Shown one piece after another: positions 22,441-33,608 of a stretch of DNA of 64,000 bases. How positions within the stretch are numbered: position 1 is the first letter of the stretch; each line of letters opens with the position of its first letter. This DNA is from Cadophora sp. MPI-SDFR-AT-0126 (Eukaryota > Ascomycota > Leotiomycetes > Helotiales > Ploettnerulaceae). The stretch spans positions 806,001-870,000 of the forward strand of contig JAGMVK010000004.1 of the NCBI GenBank assembly GCA_020747065.1. The letters are read 5' to 3'. A program made the position numbers and the translations under genes. The notes below the pieces were generated by a model that ran no database searches, had not been told where the DNA came from, and was given only the letters and a program-made list of their open reading frames with translations.

Positions 22441-23253
22441 ATGCAGAACCTAAGCCTCGTTTCAGTTGCCGTGGTCTGCTTGAGCATCCTCGTTCTCTTG
22501 ATACACCACACTCATGCACAAACTGTTAACGGCCTACCCACATGTGCAGTACGTTTTGTACCATTCGTCACCAGTACCTCTTCCAGTTAGTGACTGAAAT
22601 GCTGACCAGAATATCAGAAAGAATGCGCTCTTGAATTTATTGCAAGCTCGGACTGTCCTTTGAACAATCAAACTTGCATTTGCAATTACCTGTTGTTTTA
22701 CGACGCCTGTGTTGGAAAGGGTTGCAATGCCACAGATTTAGCCAGTAGGTTCACTGACTGCCAGGCGAAATGTCGCTGATTCATTCAAGCGGCGAATGAG
22801 CCACCTGTTCCATATTACATTCCAGAGGCAACAATTTCCATTGATATCTTACCCAGCTGCTCATTGTCGACCCCGAATTTTCCTAGACCTACAGCACCCG
22901 CAACCGTGGCAAGCACATCGGCGAGAGAAAATCCTCCCTCCACCACTATAACAGCGCCGACAAAAACCGAATCTGCGACGTTCTCTTCGCAAATATCCGA
23001 TGGCGAAAGTCCATCAATAACTACCATCGCAAAGAGCTCCTCAACAGTATTGATGGTGTCGACGTCAAGAGAGAGAGGTCCTGGAGAGCAGACGAACACC
23101 TCACTGAGGCAAAGCCAAACAGCCGAAATTGGCAGTACAAGCACAAGCGAGCTAACACAAGCAACATCTACCGGGGGTGCGCAGATGATAAAAGCTGTGG
23201 ATCTAGAAATTGCGGTTGCCGGGCTAGTGGGCTTTGCTATAGTTGTTTTGTAA
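22441..23253 (+). CDS. GPI-anchored CFEM-domain protein
   Basis: Three exons: 22441-22548, 22618-22744 and 22790-23253 (introns 69 and 45 nt), giving 232 residues. The signal peptide is at about 1-26. A CFEM domain follows with eight cysteines at 35, 39, 49, 56, 58, 67, 72 and about 102, including the CxC pair in QTCIC and the DAC...GC...D end. A Ser/Thr-rich stalk (about 105-210) leads to a short hydrophobic C-terminus preceded by small residues, as in GPI attachment signals. CFEM proteins sit at the fungal surface; some take up haem iron, others act in host interaction. Whether this one has the haem-binding aspartate (ATD at about 75) in the right place cannot be decided here. Reading through either intron gives stops or loses the frame. 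Confidence 0.85.
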
Positions 23254-24383
23254 CCGCACTTGTCGGCATTCATCGAGGTTATACAGAACGATACGAGTAG
23301 AGCACATGTTCCGAGAGTGATACATACTGGAATAGCTTCTTCGAAACTATTCTGTGACTCTGTACTGTAAACTCACTGGCGGGAGTTTCTGAGATTGTGC
23401 CTTTTCTGCTATTCTAGTGGATGAATGAAAGCATGACTTCAAACGAGATCTTTTGGACTTGAACTTGTAATGTGAATCTGGATACTTTAGGCGGTATTGC
23501 TAGTTCCGAGGACTTTACCGGCTCAGATTTATATGATTCGAGTAAAAGCCCACTGGGTAAAGAACACGACGTTTATATCAAACAACTGGCCATTAACTTC
23601 GTTTTTTGGGAATCAAGTTGAAACACTATAGTACAGACGAGCCCCGTAGCCTCCGGTTTGGCAACGATGATATCGAAGGGCGAAATAGACCAATACTTTG
23701 TATTTTGACAGCTAGGATATCAAAGCACGATGACGGCGACGGAACATATTTTTACCAGACACGATAAAAAAAATGGAGAAGCAGGAATGATCTATCAGAG
23801 CAAAGGATTCCAAAGTACGGCTAAAGCGGGAACATTCTCGCACTGTATCCAAGATGCTAAAGTGCTTCTAAAGCAGGTACATTGCAAATTGAGATAGAGA
23901 ATACAAAAGCCCTACTAAGGCTGGTACGTCCTAGTCTTAAACACTCAACAACAAAGCACAACTGATGGAGGTGCATTCTGATCCAACCTCAAGACGCAAG
24001 AAAGAAAGCAACAAAGCACTCCGAAGACGATCAGATCCCCGACCAACCAGACTCCAATTGCTTGAAGAACAAGCCAAGAGCTCCAGAGCAGCGGTCGCTT
24101 CAACATTATCAAGCGCGTCGTAAATCCGTGCAATCATCCATAAGAGATCCCTCTACTCGGTGTGAAATCTCATTACGGGCTCAATACAGCAGTACGAAGT
24201 CCGATTCGATGATGCTCGCTCGCCCGATCGCTCGCCCAGCTTGTATGGTTCAGCATCGAGTATCGAATCAGAATCAAGATTAGAGCTAGAATGGAGGTGA
24301 AGGGGGGTAGCAAGGCTGCCGGGAATAAATTGGCACGATTCCCAAGCCTTGCACAAAGCATCGCGGATGATCTTCAATTACAA
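23254..24383. other. About 1.1 kb intergenic stretch
   Basis: No supported gene. Contains the 3' side of the CFEM gene and the far upstream region of the small zinc-motif gene. An A-rich run at about 23766-23772 is the only simple-sequence feature. Confidence 0.5.
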
Positions 24384-24390
24384 TATATAA
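24384..24390 (+). promoter_or_regulatory. TATA box of the small zinc-motif gene
   Basis: TATATAA, followed by a C/T-rich stretch and a start codon at 24562, about 175 bp downstream. Confidence 0.55.
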
Positions 24391-24561
24391 CCCCTCAAAT
24401 CTGCCTTCCGTCAATCCCACTTCTCCCAACTTCTTCATACGCTCATCTGCACCCTTTATCACTACCGCTTACCATCAAACATAATCTGCACTCGCATTCT
24501 ATCTCCCTGACCCACCCAACGATCACCACACCATCGCCACTTACAGATAAAGACCCCAGAA

Positions 24562-24765
24562 ATGGCGGGAAAGAAAGTCAAATGCTCAGACTGCAAAGGC
24601 AAGAAGAAGTTCACACAAACGTGCGGCGACTGCGACGGTAGCGGCAAGGACGACGCCGGCGACAAATGCGACGGCTGTAGTGGCAAGGGCACGTATAAGG
24701 AGGACTGTGGCTCTTGCGATGGGAATGGGTATGTCTTTGAGTATGATAGTGATGATAGCGATTAG
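24562..24765 (+). CDS. Stand-alone DnaJ-type CxxC zinc-motif protein (67 aa)
   Basis: Intact 67-residue frame, ATG in good context (AGAAATGG). Almost the whole protein is four CxxC motifs at Cys8/11, 21/24, 36/39 and 49/52. The last three fit the CxxCxGxG pattern exactly and the first is CxxCxGxK. The tail is acidic (YDSDDSD). This is the layout of the DnaJ/Hsp40 cysteine-rich domain, which binds two zinc ions, but without J-domain or substrate-binding domains. Similar free modules exist in plants and fungi as small chaperone-like or redox proteins. Function here is unknown; cytosolic location is inferred from the lack of a signal peptide. Confidence 0.8.
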   Translation: MAGKKVKCSDCKGKKKFTQTCGDCDGSGKDDAGDKCDGCSGKGTYKEDCGSCDGNGYVFEYDSDDSD

Positions 24766-25663
24766 GATTTAAGGGGGCATGGTACCAGGGTAAAGTGGTG
24801 AGGAGATGGTTTGGCGCGGGCTGGGTAGTTGGTACGATCGGAGACTGTCTGGATGCTTTGCTGCGATGCTTATCAAGAATTGATTGAGGCTTGCTATTGG
24901 AACCACGAGGCTGTGGATTAATGGATATTGGTAGAATGGCATCTGTAAGTGCCAGGCCTGGTGTAGGTAAGCCGTGGTACCCGCTCTTTTGATAGGAGGG
25001 CATAACTCAGATGTGGACACACAAATTATGACTCTGCTCTAAGTTGCTACTTCTCTCTTAGTATCATGCAATATTGCGTTGGTAACAGGATTGGGTGACA
25101 TGGACGCCTCCCGAAGTTTCGACGAGCAATGTGATGAGCAGGCCCCATGTACTTGTCGATGACCCCTTCTCTTGGTAGTTGTTATTCAATTGAGATTTAA
25201 TTAAACAACTTGCATAGCTTCAATGGATTTTTTGCCCATACGCGAAATTGCGGTCGGAGCGGCAGAAAATTACAGGATTTGTTCATACAATTTCTCTACA
25301 CTCTACAGTACATATCTCCCCATAAAATGCTCCTGACTTGCTATTATTATCGCTGACTCACTTTAATTACTTCACAACTTCTTTCAAAGACTCGTTGAGG
25401 AGCTGAGAAGTTTTCGGGGAACGCAGTCATATTTATTTACTTGTATTCTCGCTTGGGAAAGGGGCTCGTACAGTGTTGCTCTGCTAAGCGAGGCCCTGGG
25501 ACATTTGCAAAAGTAGAGCTTGGATATGTGATTCAACATTGTCATTTAGAAAGTTCTCCAATCCAATCAATCATTCATAATATTAGGATGGCCACAACAT
25601 GGAAAACTCGTTTTTCCATGGCTTCCAAAAGAAAACCATCGCCATTAACATACGCGCCTTCGT
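24766..25663. other. Intergenic stretch between converging genes
   Basis: No supported gene. It holds the 3' ends of the small zinc-motif gene and of the transporter gene. Confidence 0.5.
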
Positions 25664-27242
25664 TTACATCGTGTATCGATAATCAGGATGAAAATCTCCA
25701 TCAGCACCATCAGCAATCGCCTTCTCCCTCTCCTCCTCCGTCATCCCATTCCTCTTCCTGTTCTCCCTCCCCAACCACAACGCGAGACTAATGTGCCCGA
25801 CAGCAGCCAAGACAACACTCCCGAGCGAGAAGCTCAACCCAAGCATGTATTTCCCATTATGCGACGTCTTGAAAATCTGACCAACGACGAGTCCAGCACA
25901 ATTCCCGATCGACTGATTCATTCCGATTGCCGTTGCTCTCTTGTAGTATCCCGCATGGCTGTTCAATAACCATGTCGCATTGAGTCCGAGAATGCAGTAA
26001 ATGCCTGGCGCGATGAGAAAGGTTGAGAAGTAAAGTGCGCCTCTGATGTGAACTGGTATGCCGATTTGGAGAGCGTAACCGATGGCTGTGATGAGACCAG
26101 CGGGAAGCATGAATGCGACCCGGATTTTGTACCGATCCGACATGAATGAAACGAACACATATGCCGAGGCTGCCCAGAAGAAGACTGGGATGGTAAGAAG
26201 TTGGGTGGTGACTGTTCCGTACCCGAACCCTTTGATGATGAGAGGCAGGAAGGTCGAGAGACCGAACGAGCAGATATCGCCCCAAAATTGACTCCAGCAG
26301 CTGATGTAAAGCTTTGGATCTGTCAATGCCTTCTTGACTTCTTTCCATTGGAACTCGGGATGTCCGTTGTAGCGTCGATTGACTTCGGCGCGAATTCGCA
26401 TCAATTTCTTATCCTCCTCGTTCAGAAATCGAGCAGATTCAAAATCGTCTGGGAGAACGAAATAGACGAGTATAGCAACCGCGACAGTTGCGACTCCTTC
26501 GATGATGAACAGCCATCTCCAACCTTCAAGCCCACTGATGCCATCCATCTTCAAGAGAGCGAATGCGAACAATCCACCGAAAGCGCCAGAAAGGGCTGCT
26601 GAAACAAGAAGGTAGGAGACTCGCAGTGCTTGCTCTTCTCTGGTGTAGAAGGTGCTCAAATAAAGTGCCAGACAAGGAAACATCCCTGACTCGAAAACAC
26701 CGAGTAAGAGACGGGAAGCGTAGAGTTGGGCTGCGTTGTGCATGAATCCAGTGCCGATGATTGTTACGGCCCAGCAGAACATAAGAGCTGGAATCATCCT
26801 CTCTACTTTGGTATTAGCATGAGTCAAAGACATGGAAGCAGAAATGCTCACGAGGACGGACTCTCTTCATCAGCAGAGAGCATGGTACTTCGAAAGTGAC
26901 ATAAGTCACGTAAAATAAGGTAACGGCATCTATTCACGACATCAGCAAGCGTTTGAGAAAAAAAGCTGGCCTAGGTTGCATACTTCCAAGTTCGCCGGGT
27001 GTCATTCCCAGATCTTTAGTCATCCCAGCACTTGCAGCATTTCCAATGTTCGATCGATCCAAGTAGGCAGCGAGAAAGATGATAGTGAACACAGGGGCGA
27101 GACATAGATCGAGCTTTAGAAGCACCTTTTTCTGGTGTGCTGGATTGATGTAAAGCTCGGCAGAATCGTCAAAGGTGTTTTCATCTTGTGGCACAGAGAC
27201 CGTGCTGCCTTTCTCAGGGAGGCTTTCTGGATCGTTGTTCAT
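25664..27242 (-). CDS. MFS transporter, allantoate permease (Dal5) family
   Basis: Three exons: 27242-26984, 26929-26852 and 26802-25664 (introns 54 and 49 nt), giving 491 residues. About twelve hydrophobic segments are seen. Family marks include the LDRSNIGNA stretch after the first membrane segment, the RLLLGVFESGMFPC segment in helix 5, and a conserved MNQSIGNCAGL stretch. The Dal5-type branch of the major facilitator superfamily takes up organic anions such as allantoate, nicotinate or pantothenate by proton symport at the plasma membrane. The third acceptor could also be 3 nt earlier, changing one residue pair. It is divergent from the hydrolase gene at 27797, suggesting that its substrate feeds that enzyme. 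Confidence 0.9.
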
Positions 27243-27796
27243 AGTGGCTGAGAATATTGGAAGAAGTATAAACAAATCGCAAAATGTTTTCGGTATTTAG
27301 CGGGTGTGAGAACACATCACGACCTTTTGGTCAGGACTCTTTATATAAAATGTACATGGCGACGGATTTCATTGCCCGATAAACTGTAGATAAGACCCTA
27401 TACTTGAAGTCTTGGTATCGTACGCAAATTTTGGATCACAACCACGAATGGACTGTCTGGCAGGGATTGCAGACCAACTGCCCCCCTTTTTCTCGCTTCG
27501 GGTAATGATGCGCCTGTCGGGAAATTCGAAGGTGGGATGATAAGCAACAGAATTTGCCGACGACGTGCATAAACACCAACGCATGTCGATGGCCGTCTAC
27601 AATTCCCGATCATGTTCGGGGAAAAGCCCACGGGATATAATACTTGCGGCCGATGAGTGATGGCGATCACGAGGATTGACTGGCCTCGATGACCAACAGA
27701 TAGCAGCGTCAGTTATAAGTACAAGACTTTCGCATCCTGGGACATTCGAAGAAGATTCGGGATATTCGAAAGGGAAATTACGGTTTTCAACTTAAC
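27243..27796. promoter_or_regulatory. Shared promoter of transporter and FAH-family gene
   Basis: 554 bp between two outward-facing start codons. A TATATAA box for the transporter lies at 27341-27347. An inverted CCG-N8-CGG site (CCCGATCATGTTCGGG at 27605-27620), the kind bound by Zn2Cys6 dimers, lies in the middle. Near 27743-27772 are three ATTCG-type repeats (ATTCGAA, ATTCGGG, ATTCGAA). The layout fits joint control by one regulator. Confidence 0.5.
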
Positions 27797-28854
27797 ATGG
27801 GCTCAACAGAAATTGAGAATTTTCCGGTGAGGAGACGACTTTTCCAATCTCACGATGATTAGAGGGATACTGACTATAATACAGATATGGGAGAGATTTG
27901 TTCGTTTCACAGCTGAAGATGGGCAAATATGCTGCGGCGAACCAGTCGAGCCAGATCTCGATATCGGTTTAGCATTCGCAGCCAAACAACCTATCCAACT
28001 CAAAATTCTCGACACAAGCTCTGCATTAGACATCACTGCGTCCCTTACAGGAGAAGTCAAGACTGCTACTTCAGTATGTAAGATCGCACCATTCATGAGA
28101 GGCCATTATTGAGGAGAAACCAGATCCTCACACCCTTGACCCCCCAAGAAGTCGGCACAATCCGCTGCGTAGGCCTAAACTACACCGACCACGCCACGGA
28201 AATGAACCTCACCCTCCCCTCCTACCCAGAAATCTTCCTAAAGCCAGACACCTGCGTCCACTCACCCATCCTGCCCCTCATCCTCCCCAAACACACAACC
28301 TCAGAATGCGACCCCGAAGTCGAACTCGCCGTCGTCATCGGCAAGACGTGTAAAGACGTCTCACCTGCTGAGGCGATGCAGTATGTGCTGGGGTATATGA
28401 CGGCGAATGACGTTACGGCGAGGAAGATTCAGGGACGGGGGAGCCAGTGGGGGTATTCGAAGGGCTTTGATGGGTTCTGTCCGATGGGGCCGTGTCTGGT
28501 TTCGAGGAGGAGGGTGCGGGATCCGAGGGTGCTGAGGTTGAGGACTACGTTGGATGGGAGGGTGATGCAGGATGGAGCAGTAGAGAATCTCATTTTTAGT
28601 GTTGCGGAATGTGTTTCTCATATCTCGCAGGTGAGTTTGGGATACCTGACAGTTGTGGATTGGGAGTACGGGGTAGGAACTGACGAAGCTAGGGAACGAC
28701 GTTGAGGCCTGGAACGGTTATCCTCACTGGAACGCCGGCTGGGATTGGGCATAGCTATAACCCTCCTGTTTATTTGAAGGAAGGCTCAGATTTGAAGATC
28801 TGGATCAGTCATGGTTTGGGGACGCTGGTGAATGAGATCCAGCAAGGGGTCTGA
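27797..28854 (+). CDS. Fumarylacetoacetate hydrolase-family protein
   Basis: Four exons: 27797-27826, 27885-28073, 28124-28630 and 28693-28854 (introns 58, 50 and 62 nt), giving 295 residues. The third exon shows the FAH core: GLNYTDHATEM, the metal-binding acidic set in ECDPEVELAVVIG, and TANDVTARK; the last exon adds LTGTPAGIGH. This family needs Mg2+ or Mn2+ and includes acylpyruvases, oxaloacetate decarboxylases and enzymes of aromatic catabolism that cleave or decarboxylate beta-diketo acids. The exact substrate cannot be read from the sequence. The second intron acceptor (CCAG at 28120-28123) was chosen because nearer AGs break the frame. The neighbouring divergent transporter suggests uptake of the substrate or a precursor. 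Confidence 0.9.
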
Positions 28855-31800
28855 TTCTATCAATTGGAACAGAACACAGAGAAGGAACCCTTCTACAGTT
28901 AGCACAGTGTAAGGGAGGAAGTCTAACTTAATCAAGTTTCCGTAGTTCTTTGGAACCACATAAATATACTTCAGAACATTCATGGGTGTAGCCTTGAATC
29001 GACGATTGTCTGTTGATATATCCAGCGGTCTTTGGCGTCATGATGCACCTGCGCTCGAGGAAGGAGTCCCCAAGTCTGGAATCTCGCATTGAATCACCCC
29101 GTACCTGGACGGGTAGACATGGCTAGCCAGGTACCCAATGTGATTCAAGAGTCCTCATCGCCTCAGAAGCTCGTGGCACCTTGATAGGTCGCAGCATGAC
29201 CTTGCTAGCTAGAGGTGACTAGAAGCCGAGATTTTCTGAACCTCGCTCGCTCGCTCGTGAAATCAGACAGGAATTGAGAAGCACTTCATATCGTGTGCTA
29301 CGAGTAGCTAGTCTAGACAAACACAGCAAGACGAAACAAGCAGCCAGCCAGCCAGCCTCGCGCGGGACGTGAAATCGCACAACCAGCCTCCCTGACTTTG
29401 GGAGTAATTCAGCTGAGCGAATGGCATCGGCAAACGATGCTTCTCAGCTTATGCAGAAGAGTCGTAGGCAGGCAGATATGGGATAAATCAATGTGAGGAA
29501 AATGGCAGGTCGTATTTTTTAAATCATGAAATGCAGAGACGAGGCATAGCTAGACCCCACACAGTGTTCAGCCTCTCACTCCCCCTCCACTTTGGCTTCG
29601 AGGAGGCAGGTCTGATCCTTATGCGTATTTGCACCTGATAAGAGCGCTCAATAGCAGGATCGTGATACCTAGCCTGCCCCAGGCTTCAGTGGAGAATTTA
29701 TGTGGCTGTCTGGTTTTGGAAGAATTTGCATAGAGGCCCGACGAACGTGGTGGTGTAACGGTTGGGTAGAGATGCATGGAGACTGAGATTTGACTCGCAG
29801 CACAACGATACTCCCCTGAATGGTATATCATTGAACGAAGCAATGGGAAGAGAAGGATCTGAAAGTCAAAGAGGGGCGTTGCAGCTGCGACGCTGAGATG
29901 CATGGAGGAGCCAGGCCGACTACTAGGCAGAGACAAAGCCCAACAAGACAGACAAGAAAAACGGGACTTTTTGCCATTCTTGTCACCGATCTCCACTCTA
30001 CATAATTCTCCTCACTTCATATGCCTAATTCAAATGATCCAAACGGATGGCTTTCCCTTCTCTCCATGAAACATCCAAATCTGAATACAAGAGACACAAA
30101 AATCGAAAGCAGCCTAGACTTCCGGCACTTGCCAGAACCACGCCATAATAGCCCATCATATGCCGAGAACTACACATAGTGAAACTTCTGTGGTTCGATG
30201 AAGTAAAAAGTTGACAAAGAAACAGCGCATTCCAAAAGAGAATTGACGAATAAAATAGAGATGAGTCGACAAAAGCGTCGCTAGAAGACAGAACGTGAAA
30301 CGGCCCTCAGCAGCCGCATGTTCTCCACTTTCTACCACTGCCGGAATCGAAAATCACATGTTTTTACATGTGCCCACAAGACATGTGGCAATGAAGTCAT
30401 ATTTTCTAGAAGACATCTAGAACTTCTCGATTGAGACTTGAGGTGGATTTGAAAATCCATAATTCTTGCGCGTTGAACGCGTCAAAGTGAAAAGGTTCGC
30501 GTTCTGTCTTGACTCGTGGGGCATGCCGCTGACGTTGATCATAGCCCTCTGTACTGACATGAGCTTGAAATCGAATTGGCTGAGATAAGAACAAGATATT
30601 TTGAAGAAGAAGAACGGCAGCCGCTATCAATTGGATGAGTATGAAACTGGTATGCTGTATGGGATGAGACGGATGAGAGGAAGGATGGATGGATGGACTT
30701 GGGATGAATTGAAGTGGGATGAAACAGAGATAGATAACAGAACGGAGGGAAAGCCGATGGTATCCGCCTTTCCGATCACTTTCCTCATATCTGTCTTGCA
30801 TAGTATATTCGCTGGGCTACCTATATCATAGTAGATATATGTTTGAGCTGGGAGGGCCTAGAATGAAATGAAGCGCGAGCGGAAATCGGAATTGGGAAGT
30901 GTGGTGCTTTCATCCTATCTCTTGGATAATTTTGTGAAAGAAAGAATGGAAGAAAGGAAAGTATGTTTCACCACTGTTCCGACTCTTTGATTTCGTGCAG
31001 TAGTGAGTAGGTACGTAGGTGGTATGGGTTGATGATTGAATTGGAGTGGATTTGAGAGGAAGGGACAAGAGAGGCACGGATCGGCTGAATCGCAGGATCT
31101 CCCCCCAACATACTCTCACACACACACATCTTTCATACTCTCCGCTGTACCCCTCACAGGTCCGGTACCCCCACGGGTACCTACCTCGTCCGTCCGTACC
31201 GCAGAGACCGAGAGCTTATTTCCCCTCTTTCGGTATCGAGGGGGTGGGATATTGAACTCAGTTCTTATGTTGGGACCGTATGCGAACTTACTTTGGATAT
31301 ATGCAAGTTCAAGCCCACGGAGCAGAGCTTTCGACAGCTTCCTCCAATAGCCAGCTATCCATCCATCAAGGTCACCGCATCTCTGTTCGTGGTGACGACT
31401 CTGACGAGATCCGGGGTTGACCCCCATCTCTGATACTGCAGGAGCGTATCTCAGATACCATGGTAAAGTTGGTATTTATAGAGGCAATTAATATCTCGAG
31501 CCGGTGGCAAGCGTCAGTAAGCAGGAGGGTAAAGGGCAGGGTGGTTCGGCTTTCCTCTTTTGCGAATTTGTGCCTGCAGGAAAAGGGTCGTGGGGGTGGA
31601 GAGGGGTAAGCTTGATGCTGAAGCCACCAGGTTGCAAACAGCGATGGTATGGGAGGGGGAGAAGGTGATGTGATTTGAGGTGTTTTGCATGGGGGATGGA
31701 ACAGCTGAGGAACGATGGGTCTGTGGAGTGGAGTAGGAGTAGATCAGTTGGTCTGGTTTGTGAAGCTGTGAGGGCTTTTCTTCGTGTCTGTTGCGGGTAG

Positions 31801-32413
31801 GCATTGAAATGGTGATTGGGGGAGAGAAAGGGCGCGTGGGATTGACGACTGGCTGGCCTGCTGGCTTCCTGGCTGGCTGACTCGCCAGAGGGCTGTTGAT
31901 GTCTTGACTCTGAGCTCTTGATTGACGAGAGGTAGAGATGAAGGTGGAGGGGAACAGACAGCTGAGGCATAAACGAGACATGTTGGGGGTTTGGTCTGGA
32001 CAGTCTGGATCACGGACGATGCTGCATGCTGAGACTTGAGTTGTGGGTATATGTGGATGTGAAGTGAAGGGATAAAGAGGAGCGTGAACCTTGTTGGTTG
32101 TACAGCTCGAGATGGAGCACGGCATCGAGGAAAAGGCGGAGAACGATGACATGCAATTGTTAGGAGAAGACGCAAGACGATGCGCAACCTGCGCAACCTG
32201 CACAACCTTGCCTCCCTAGTAGGTCAAGTGAAGCACGAAATACACCCGGCTGGTGAGGTGAGGTGAGTGATGAGTCGTACCTGATTATGATGCAATCTTA
32301 GCCATGTTCCATTGCAATGATATATGTATCTGCATGACCCCGTCCCCTGATACTAATACGATATACTTCTTGAATCGATCACTCCCCTCGGCTAGGCCAG
32401 CCTTCAGCAGATG
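28855..32413. other. 3.5-kb intergenic region with simple-sequence runs
   Basis: No supported gene. Frames of up to 229 residues on the minus strand (31514-32203) start without ATG and have low complexity. Short simple repeats occur: CTCG units near 29245, AGCC units near 29342, GATG units near 30684, AC units near 31121, and three 9-bp GCAACCTGC-like units at about 32180-32205. It probably holds the far promoter of the Ecl1-like gene. Confidence 0.5.
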
Positions 32414-33608
32414 ACTTGCTGAGTGAGATCAACAATCACTTTATCAACATCAACCAGCGCAAGTCTTTAAATTGAACATCATTCCTCTTCTCGGTCCTTT
32501 TAAATCTCTTACTTGTTAGTCTTTGCCGTCGCCACAATCAATCTTCTTCGCTGCAAGGGAAAGAAAAAAAAAACTAGAGCAGCAAGACAAGCACGCCATC
32601 TCGGACACCTTAGCGGTCAGACAGAACTAGAAGCTCTTACTCAACTCAACTCAGACGCCTTACCTACCAAGGTGATCTCACGATAGCCTTTCAAGGCTCA
32701 CACGTTCTCGTTCTTACTCATCTCCACTTCAAATCAATTCCACTTTTCGGTCCAGACGGATATACTCCTCCTTGCCTTTCTTTCCAGACAGATAACATCG
32801 TCGTACAATTCCCACCTGATTCTCGGATCGCGTCAATCACAATCGACCAAGTCAAACCTGCCTTTGTCCTTCTCTCCCTCTGGCCTATCTCGTCCTGTCC
32901 TACACTACACGACACGACACGACAGGACACTACACTGCGCCAGCAAAAGCCGCCCGCCAGTGTTCGGTAAACAAGTCTCCATCTTCGCCAGGGTCAAGAT
33001 AACACCATCGACATTGCCCAGGATCCAGAGGACCCCTCACATCCAACCAGCCCGTCACATCCTCACCAAAATCAACAATCTCACGATAATTTGGAAATTA
33101 TCTCTCCGTTGTCGGCCTCTTCCCTGATATCTCATCTCATATCGCTTCCGAGGACGAACATTCTCATCAAGAACATTGTGCATTCATCTCATCTCGGTGG
33201 TGGTTGTATACTTTAATTGAGCCAGGGTCGTCGCCGTTATCGCTCTCAAAAAAGACCGAGGCGCGGGACTGCTACATCGAGTCATCCTGCCCTTATCTCA
33301 CTCGGTCACCACCATCCACCTGCAGCTGCCAATCCTCCTTCATAACATTACATCAACTCCAAATCACTGGCCTTGATTCTTGTCACTTATCACATCACTC
33401 TCCGCCAACTATCACAAGACCTTCCACCGAAAACAAACACGACACCCCGCGTTTCTGTTTGTCCTCACTTAGACATATATACATACAGCCGTCAATCGAC
33501 TTCCCCTCCACACCAATTCCTCCCAATTGCTAGCTGTTCACAAACACTGAGGGGTAAACAAGTACCTCTCTGTAAACCGCCAAACTGGCACAATCACGCC
33601 CCCCACCC
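32414..33608 (+). promoter_or_regulatory. ATG-free pyrimidine-rich leader of the Ecl1-like gene
   Basis: From the ATG at 32411 to the one at 33791 there is no ATG in any frame, over 1.37 kb. The region is C/T/A-rich and typical of a long fungal 5' untranslated region. Two copies of GGTAAACAAGT lie at 32966-32976 and 33553-33563. The start of transcription is probably near 32450-32530. I see no TATA box. Confidence 0.55.

Noticed and set aside
31514..32203. 229-residue minus-strand frame
   Set aside because: It starts at GTG, is low in complexity, overlaps another long frame, and has no domain. Treated as non-coding.
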